From UBA5272 sp964393005 (GTDB taxonomy: Bacteria; Patescibacteriota; Minisyncoccia; Phycocordibacterales; UBA5272): DNA of 8,174 nt. Positions 3,789 to 8,174 of the stretch are shown here, piece after piece (the stretch's first letter is position 1; each line of letters begins with the position of its first letter). The DNA lies in assembly GCA_964393005.1 (NCBI GenBank), contig CAYMRR010000019.1, forward strand, positions 1 through 8,174, in the 5' to 3' direction. A program made the position numbers and the translations under genes. The notes beneath the pieces are model-generated. The model was not told the origin of the DNA and did not search any database. It was given only the letters and a program-made list of their open reading frames with translations.

Positions 3789-6566
3789 TTAATCAAAAAT
3801 AAATTTCCCTTTTATTTCTTCTTCTACCTCTTCTCGTGGGCGGCCATATTTTTCTTTAGACATTTGCTTTAAAATTTCTATCACTTCTTTATTTCCTCTT
3901 GGTGAAAAAGGAGAATCCATATCTAAGAAATATTTTTCAGCTATATTAAATGGTTTTTGAGGATAGCCATTTATTAAAAGTGAAACATAGGCATTAAGAT
4001 TTTCTATTTTCATAATATCTGAAGCTGAAAAAACTGGAGCAAAACTAGCTTCCAAAAACTTTGCATCACTTTCTGAAATACGAAAAACTATTTTACTTCC
4101 AACATTACCAAATACTGCAGATTTTATAGAATCAGAAAGCTGATCCAAAAACTGATGAGCCATAGTAAGAGAAAGTTTATACTTTCTAGCTTCTGATAAA
4201 ATAGCAGAAATAGAAGGTGTAGAAACATTTTGAAACTCATCTAAATATAAATAAAATGGTGGCTTGGAATCTAAATCTTCTCTACCCAAAGCTGACATAA
4301 GAAACTTTCCTACTAAAATAAGACCTATAAGGTTAGCATTCATTTCACCAAGTCTACCTTTTGAAAGATTTACTAAAAGTATTTTTTTATTATCCATTAT
4401 TTCTGAAATATTGAAAGAAGATTTTTCTTGAGAAATAATAGGTCGCATAATATCATTTGCTACAAAAACATCAAATTTACTAGTAATATAAGGCACATAG
4501 TTTTCAAAACTTCCTTCTCCACTAGTAGCTGTAGCATTTTTGAAAAACTGATTGATAAGAGGGTTTTTGGATTTTGATAATTTATATTCTCTATAAGATT
4601 CATCTGAAAGAACACGAGAAATATCAAGTAAAGTACAACCAGATTCTGGATGCTCCATTACCAATCCTGCTGAATTTCTAAAATATTGCTCAAAAGCTGG
4701 ACCCATAGATTCTGGAGAGTTTTCAAAAAGCTTTTTAAAAATAGAAAAGATTTCATTAATCACAAAAGTTTTTTGTTCTGGCTTGTTTGGATCAAACTCC
4801 ATCATATTAAGACCAAAAGGCATAGAAGTGTCTGCTGGGTCAAAATAAATAACATCATCCCATCTTTCTTTAGGGACATTTCCAAGAAGATCTTTAATAT
4901 CTTCTCCATGTGGATCTATAAAACAGCATCCTCTGCCCTCTATAATATCTTGCAAAACCATATTTTTAAGCATTACCGACTTTCCTGTACCAGTCTGCCC
5001 TATAACATAAACATGCCTTAGTCTATCTTTTTCTGGGAGATAGGCTTTTGTTTTTAAATGTCTATATTCATTTATTCCTAAAAATAATCCTTCTTGGGGT
5101 AAATCAATAGGAGCTGGAGCTTTGGCTGCATCTGTTTTTTTAAGCTGAGAAAATTCTGATACTTTATAAGGAAAATGATATATAGTAGAAAGCTCTTTTA
5201 TATTTAAAGGAAAAGATTCTTTATCATCCCAAAGTCTAAAAATATAATTATGAATTTCTTGATTTAGTCTGCTACCTTCTAAAGATTTGAACTGTATAGC
5301 ATTTGCTCCAGTATCTTGATATTGCATAAAAGTAGAAGCTAGCTCATGGAGAATAGATTTTGATCTAATCAAAGTGTCGGCATTTACTAAAAGACGAATA
5401 TTGGTATCTAAAATAGTAGAAGTAAGCTTTTCTGTAATATGTGTTATGGCTTGTTCGTCTTCTAATTTTCGAGGTTTATTTTTATCTTTTTCTATTTGTT
5501 CTGGAGATTTTTGAGCTTCTTTAAAAGTGGCTATAAAATCTTTTACAAAAGATTCTCTATCTAAAATCCTTTTTAAGGATTCTCCTTTTCTCAAATCTCC
5601 TAATATTCCTGAATACTTTTTATAAAACTCTTCTCCAGCTGGACGAACTAATATTTGTAAACTTGCAGCCTCTCCCTTTTTTTGTAATTTGGTAAAAGCC
5701 GACATAAGCAAAGCCATAGAATCTCCCTTTATCTTTTCATGAGTACGGATTGGGAGAGCTGGAGTTTTAAGTGGTGATCCATAAGCTGCAAGAGGAAAAC
5801 CATTATTTGAAAAAATATTATAATCTTCAGTACTATGCTTTATAATCATTCCTGGAAATAATGCTAAAATACTTTTTTCAAAAAGATCAGCCATATTTTT
5901 GGCTACTGCCACAAAAAAAGATATTTCATTAGAATCATTTGGCTTGGCTATTTCTAATGCATAATAATTATTTTCTTTATTTTTAGCATCAGAACTTATA
6001 GCTAGCATACTAGCAAAAAATTGTTCCATAAAAGAAACGAATTCTCCAATATTTTTTTCAGATTCAGAATTCTCTGGAAGAACTATTTCGTAAAGTATCA
6101 TATTTAAAGCTTTCCATAGAGTTTTATCAAACTTTCTTTCTAAATTTTCATTTTCAGGCAAAAGTAAAAAATTTATTAAAAACCGGTGAAAATCATCGTA
6201 TACTTCTTTATCTTTTAGATCTTTTACAATGTTAAAAGCTGAATGCACACCCTTGTCCATTAATATTGAAACTATTTCTGCTACTTTTTGATCTGTCTCT
6301 TTTGGTTTTAAATTGTCTAAAAGCTTTTTCTTTTCATAATCTTTCACTTCATATCCTGTAATAAGAGCAGATTTTGGAGTGTCTACTACATACTCTCTAA
6401 TAACATCTTTAGCATGATCTTCTTTGGTAATTCTTTCAGAAAAATTTTTAGTAATCTCTCTTCTTTTTTCTATTTGCTCTCTTAAAAAACGAATTTCTTC
6501 TTCGGGTGTGGCAAATTTTGGTTCTTGTTCAAAGCTAGGATTTTCTCTTCTTATTAAAGGGTCCAT
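3789..6566 (-). CDS. VirD4/TraG-like type IV secretion/conjugation ATPase, soluble form
   Basis: About 925 residues (numbered from ATG at 6566). The C-terminal half is a RecA-like motor of the VirD4/TraG/FtsK-HerA superfamily: Walker A GQTGTGKS (523-530), a DPHGE element (551-555) typical of TraG-like ATPases, Walker B FYLYLDEFQN with Asp776-Glu777, AHQFLDQL (803-810) as the glutamine sensor motif, and RISESDAKFLEASF after about 829. Such ATPases move DNA or protein substrates to an envelope channel. The N-terminal 480 residues are a long mixed region I do not recognise. No membrane helices are seen, unlike classical VirD4, so membrane attachment would need a partner. An in-frame ATG at 6590 would add eight residues (MLIYLFLI), but it overlaps the -10 box, so I chose 6566 (MDPLIRRENPSF). 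No VirB4, relaxase or channel gene is visible nearby; the role as a coupling protein is inferred. Confidence 0.88.
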   Translation of the reverse strand: MDPLIRRENPSFEQEPKFATPEEEIRFLREQIEKRREITKNFSERITKEDHAKDVIREYVVDTPKSALITGYEVKDYEKKKLLDNLKPKETDQKVAEIVSILMDKGVHSAFNIVKDLKDKEVYDDFHRFLINFLLLPENENLERKFDKTLWKALNMILYEIVLPENSESEKNIGEFVSFMEQFFASMLAISSDAKNKENNYYALEIAKPNDSNEISFFVAVAKNMADLFEKSILALFPGMIIKHSTEDYNIFSNNGFPLAAYGSPLKTPALPIRTHEKIKGDSMALLMSAFTKLQKKGEAASLQILVRPAGEEFYKKYSGILGDLRKGESLKRILDRESFVKDFIATFKEAQKSPEQIEKDKNKPRKLEDEQAITHITEKLTSTILDTNIRLLVNADTLIRSKSILHELASTFMQYQDTGANAIQFKSLEGSRLNQEIHNYIFRLWDDKESFPLNIKELSTIYHFPYKVSEFSQLKKTDAAKAPAPIDLPQEGLFLGINEYRHLKTKAYLPEKDRLRHVYVIGQTGTGKSVMLKNMVLQDIIEGRGCCFIDPHGEDIKDLLGNVPKERWDDVIYFDPADTSMPFGLNMMEFDPNKPEQKTFVINEIFSIFKKLFENSPESMGPAFEQYFRNSAGLVMEHPESGCTLLDISRVLSDESYREYKLSKSKNPLINQFFKNATATSGEGSFENYVPYITSKFDVFVANDIMRPIISQEKSSFNISEIMDNKKILLVNLSKGRLGEMNANLIGLILVGKFLMSALGREDLDSKPPFYLYLDEFQNVSTPSISAILSEARKYKLSLTMAHQFLDQLSDSIKSAVFGNVGSKIVFRISESDAKFLEASFAPVFSASDIMKIENLNAYVSLLINGYPQKPFNIAEKYFLDMDSPFSPRGNKEVIEILKQMSKEKYGRPREEVEEEIKGKFIFD

Positions 6567-6588
6567 AATTAAAAATAAATATATTAAC

Positions 6589-6597
6589 ATTATAACA
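6589..6597 (-). promoter_or_regulatory. Extended -10 promoter of the ATPase gene (TGTTATAAT)
   Basis: A perfect extended -10 (TG-T-TATAAT) follows the U-tract of the upstream terminator directly; the hairpin occupies the -35 site and no -35 consensus is seen. The start point would be near 6582, downstream of the ATG at 6590, leaving the ATG at 6566 as the first available start with a leader of about 15 bases. Confidence 0.6.
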
Positions 6598-6599
6598 AA

Positions 6600-6629
6600 A
6601 AAAACACCTAAAGTATTTTAGGTGTTTTT
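6600..6629 (-). terminator. Intrinsic terminator after the Tyr/Asn-rich protein gene
   Basis: A perfect 13-base stem (6600-6612 with 6617-6629) with a 4-base loop contains the G-C-bearing core ACACCTAAA/TTTAGGTGT. On the minus strand the 3' arm runs into eight consecutive T. It starts 17 bases past the stop codon at 6647. Confidence 0.9.
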
Positions 6630-6646
6630 ATTTTATAAATTAATTA

Positions 6647-7552
6647 TTAATAAGACATTGAAGAATAAATAATATTGGTATTAGTATTTGGTATTTGCCC
6701 TAATGTGATAACAGGATTTTTATTATTTACTGAAGGACCTAATGTGATAACAGGGTTTTTATTATTTGTTGAAGATCCTAATGTGATAACTGAGTCTGTA
6801 TAATATCCAGAAGAATAATAAGAATTATTGTAAGAATTATTGTAATAATTAGAATAATAATCTGTATAATAATCTGTATAATTATAATATGAAGTATTGG
6901 AATTATTTCCAGAGTAATAATAAGTAGGGTTATTATAAGAATTATTATAATAGTTATAACTTCCTTCATTACCAAAATAAATTGGTGTACCGTTAGGATA
7001 AGAAGTAGTTTCAGTGATTATATAAATATAATAATCCGCATTTTCTCTAGGATAAGAATCTGGATAATAGATATTATCCCAAGAGTTTTGATAGATAATT
7101 TCAGAATTAATATTAGGATAATTAGGATAATAATTTTGATTAGTATTTGTATTAGTGTTTGAATAGACAGGGTTAGTAGTACCTCCATTATATGGATTTC
7201 CATAATAGCTAGCATTTGGTTTAGCTACTCTTTCGACACAAGTCTTTCCATCAAAATAATAGTTGGCTCCATAGGCTGCTGTACAGCTAAGAGTAGAAGT
7301 ATATCCGGTATTATACCCATATCCTGTAGAACATCTTTTTTGTATAGGGTCCCAAGGATGATTAGCATCACAAGTGTTTACACATTGTGTACCATTCCAT
7401 ATCCAACCATTATTTACTCCACAAATAGTACTAGAAACAGCATTATTTGAAGCATTTGCTTTTCCTAAAGCATTATTTCCCACTTTTAAGCCAATAAAAA
7501 TAGCCGCTATTATAATTAAAATAATAATAATTTTTGTAATAATATTTTTCAT
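6647..7552 (-). CDS. Secreted or anchored Tyr/Asn-rich low-complexity protein with three Cys loops
   Basis: A 301-residue protein of unrecognised family. Residues 4-22 are a strong hydrophobic helix after MKN; Ala32-Asn-Ala34 could be a signal-peptidase site, or the helix may stay as an anchor. Residues 44-105 hold six cysteines that pair naturally into three loops: C44-C57 (with GWIWNGTQC), C61-C74 (HPWDPIQKRC) and C90-C105 (YYFDGKTC). Each has an aromatic-rich stretch before its closing Cys, suggesting a triplicated disulfide module. Residues 116-254 are dominated by Tyr, Asn and Ser (runs such as YYNNSYNN, YTDYYTDYY). The end carries a 13-residue repeat, VITLGxxxNNKNP. Export and surface exposure are inferred from signal, cysteines and composition. 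It has its own promoter and terminator. Whether it works with the ATPase next door is unknown; it could be an adhesin, sheath or filament-like protein. Confidence 0.8.
   Translation of the reverse strand: MKNIITKIIIILIIIAAIFIGLKVGNNALGKANASNNAVSSTICGVNNGWIWNGTQCVNTCDANHPWDPIQKRCSTGYGYNTGYTSTLSCTAAYGANYYFDGKTCVERVAKPNASYYGNPYNGGTTNPVYSNTNTNTNQNYYPNYPNINSEIIYQNSWDNIYYPDSYPRENADYYIYIITETTSYPNGTPIYFGNEGSYNYYNNSYNNPTYYYSGNNSNTSYYNYTDYYTDYYSNYYNNSYNNSYYSSGYYTDSVITLGSSTNNKNPVITLGPSVNNKNPVITLGQIPNTNTNIIYSSMSY
6701..6794 (-). repeat. 39-base tandem repeat (13 codons) at the 3' end of the Tyr/Asn-rich gene
   Basis: Two full copies (6701-6739 and 6740-6778) differ at 5 of 39 positions, and a third begins at 6779 but diverges after about 15 bases. 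Each encodes VITLG followed by a three-residue variable part and NNKNP; the outermost VITLG copy nearest the C-terminus ends in QIPNTNTN. Confidence 0.85.
6821..6884 (-). repeat. Short 12-base tandem repeats in the Tyr/Asn region
   Basis: Two adjacent identical 12-base units begin at 6821 and 6833 (agaattattgta), and another period-12 pair begins at 6861 and 6873 (tctgtataataa, second copy partial). Each unit is four codons, giving NNSY and YTDY type peptide repeats. Confidence 0.65.
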
Positions 7553-7602
7553 AAATTTTGTTTAAAATAATAATACCAATCTTATATTACTAAGATGCCT
7601 CT

Positions 7603-7631
7603 AATATACAATATTAGAACCTGTTTGTCAA
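7603..7631 (-). promoter_or_regulatory. Promoter of the Tyr/Asn-rich protein gene (TTGACA-17-TATATT)
   Basis: Perfect TTGACA (7631-7626), 17 bases, then TATATT (7608-7603). The start point near 7596 coincides with the edge of a dyad, ATCTTA-N6-TAAGAT (7579-7596), that could be an operator or a small leader hairpin. The leader is about 44 bases with no Shine-Dalgarno. Confidence 0.75.
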
Positions 7632-7678
7632 TTAAAATTTTCTATTGTTAAGAGACAATTTTAAGTAAAATTTTAAAC

Positions 7679-8174
7679 CTATTCTCTATAAATATCGTCA
7701 TCTATGCTCTTATTTTCCTTTTCTTTAAATCTAGCTTTTTCCTTTTTTCTTATAAGTCTATTTTCTGACATTCTTTTAAATGCTTCATCTCCAAATCTTT
7801 TCCTATAAGCTATATCTTCTAGATTTCTTTGTCTTAAAAGTTCTAAAGCTTTCTCTTCTTCTCTTGCCTTTTTTTCTTTTATTTTCTTTTGCTCTTCTTC
7901 TCGTTCTGCTAAAGCTCTTTCTTCTCTCAATTTTTCATAAGTTCTCATTTGGCTATAATCTTCCAAATCTTTAAAATAATCTTCAAAATCAAGTCTTGTA
8001 GTCCCTCCAAGTCTTTCAAAGATAGTTCTATCTTTAGTAGATTCTCTATCATCTTTTGATACTACTCCACTCATCCAAGGATTAATTTGTCTTACCTCTT
8101 TACCTACACTAGAAGACAAGCTTCCTACACTAGAAATAGAATCTTGCGCTAAAGTTCCAGGTTCTATTTCTGTA
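7679..8174 (-). CDS. C-terminal part of a charged coiled-coil protein, unknown function
   Basis: The frame is open to the right edge of the window, so the true start lies beyond 8174; a TTG at 8119 is only an internal codon. About 164 residues are visible, ending in TAG. The first 45 are Ser/Gly/Thr-rich and linker-like (EIEPGTLAQDSISSVGS). Then comes NPWMSGVVSKDDRES, a short acidic part, and a long Glu/Lys/Arg-rich helix (roughly from YEKLREERALAEREEEQKK to the end) with coiled-coil character and a tail DDDIYRE. I recognise no family. No cysteine or membrane segment is in the visible part. No convincing terminator follows; a 5-base hairpin near 7645 is weak. It could be a cytoplasmic tail or scaffold of a larger protein whose N-terminus is not seen. 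Confidence 0.75.
   Translation of the reverse strand, partial: TEIEPGTLAQDSISSVGSLSSSVGKEVRQINPWMSGVVSKDDRESTKDRTIFERLGGTTRLDFEDYFKDLEDYSQMRTYEKLREERALAEREEEQKKIKEKKAREEEKALELLRQRNLEDIAYRKRFGDEAFKRMSENRLIRKKEKARFKEKENKSIDDDIYRE

Noticed and set aside
4686..5021. 111-codon open frame on the plus strand
   Set aside because: It is antisense to the ATPase motor domain, whose motifs are unmistakable in the other strand; the frame is a by-product of that coding sequence.
6567..6590. Upstream ATG at 6590 as the ATPase start, giving MLIYLFLI
   Set aside because: The ATG is part of the TATAATG of a perfect extended -10, so a transcript from that promoter would not contain it. It cannot be fully excluded if read-through from upstream dominates.
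6701..6794. CRISPR-like repeat array
   Set aside because: The 39-base units are directly adjacent with no unique spacers, are in coding frame and encode a 13-residue peptide repeat.
6778..7215. Ile/Leu-rich frames on the minus strand within the Tyr/Asn gene
   Set aside because: These are shifted readings of the same low-complexity TAT/AAT-rich DNA. The frame with a signal sequence, six cysteines, a promoter and a terminator is the real one.
7780..7974. Hydrophobic plus-strand frame resembling a membrane protein
   Set aside because: It is the complement of the Glu/Lys-rich coiled-coil coding region; complements of GAA/AAA codons give Phe/Leu runs that mimic membrane segments.
1..8174. Alternative genetic code with TGA read as glycine (as in Gracilibacteria/Absconditabacteria)
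   Set aside because: No gene contains an in-frame TGA, glycines are encoded by GGN, and all frames close sensibly with TAA or TAG. Absence of TGA stops alone is expected in AT-rich DNA.

Overview
The window is very AT-rich, and every gene I can support reads on the minus strand. Transcription therefore runs from the right edge towards position 1. The gene content suggests a bacterium of the Patescibacteria/CPR type: a large soluble VirD4/TraG-like ATPase in a simple context, an elongation factor P with an atypical loop tip, single-gene transcription units, AT-driven Lys/Ile/Asn/Phe composition, and no Shine-Dalgarno sequences. This placement is an inference from gene style; there is no rRNA or other marker here. 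The standard genetic code fits: all stops seen are TAA or TAG, and no in-frame TGA occurs in any gene.

Layout in order of transcription. (1) 8174-7679: the C-terminal part of an unrecognised, highly charged coiled-coil protein. (2) 7552-6647: a secreted or membrane-anchored protein with six cysteines in three loops, a very Tyr/Asn-rich body and a short 13-residue tandem repeat; it has a textbook promoter and a strong terminator. (3) 6566-3789: a VirD4/TraG-like ATPase of about 925 residues. (4) 3695-3105: efp, translation elongation factor P. (5) 2840-1671: a lipoprotein with two probable beta domains joined by an Asn-Pro/Asp-Pro linker. (6) 1587-1504: a 27-residue mini-ORF. (7) 1443-583: an HExxH putative metallopeptidase with no export signal. 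(8) 527-411: a 38-residue acidic mini-ORF. (9) 214-1: the N-terminal part of an exported fibronectin-III-like protein, noticeably richer in G+C than its neighbours.

Regulation is unusually legible. Five promoters match TTGACA/TTGACT, 16-17 bp, TATATT/TATACT. Two further genes (ATPase and HExxH protein) have an extended -10 (TGTTATAAT, TGTTATATT) placed directly on the U-tract of the preceding gene's terminator. Four left-hand leaders share the motif AGTTCwwTAA between promoter and start codon. Most genes can be transcribed on their own. The exceptions are the two mini-ORFs, which also lie in read-through range of the larger gene upstream.

Functionally, four products look like envelope or surface components (Tyr/Asn-rich protein, two lipoprotein-like proteins, and an ATPase of a DNA- or protein-translocation family), with efp as the housekeeping gene. 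I see no CRISPR array, tRNA, rRNA, transposase or integrase. No intergenic stretch exceeds 300 bases.
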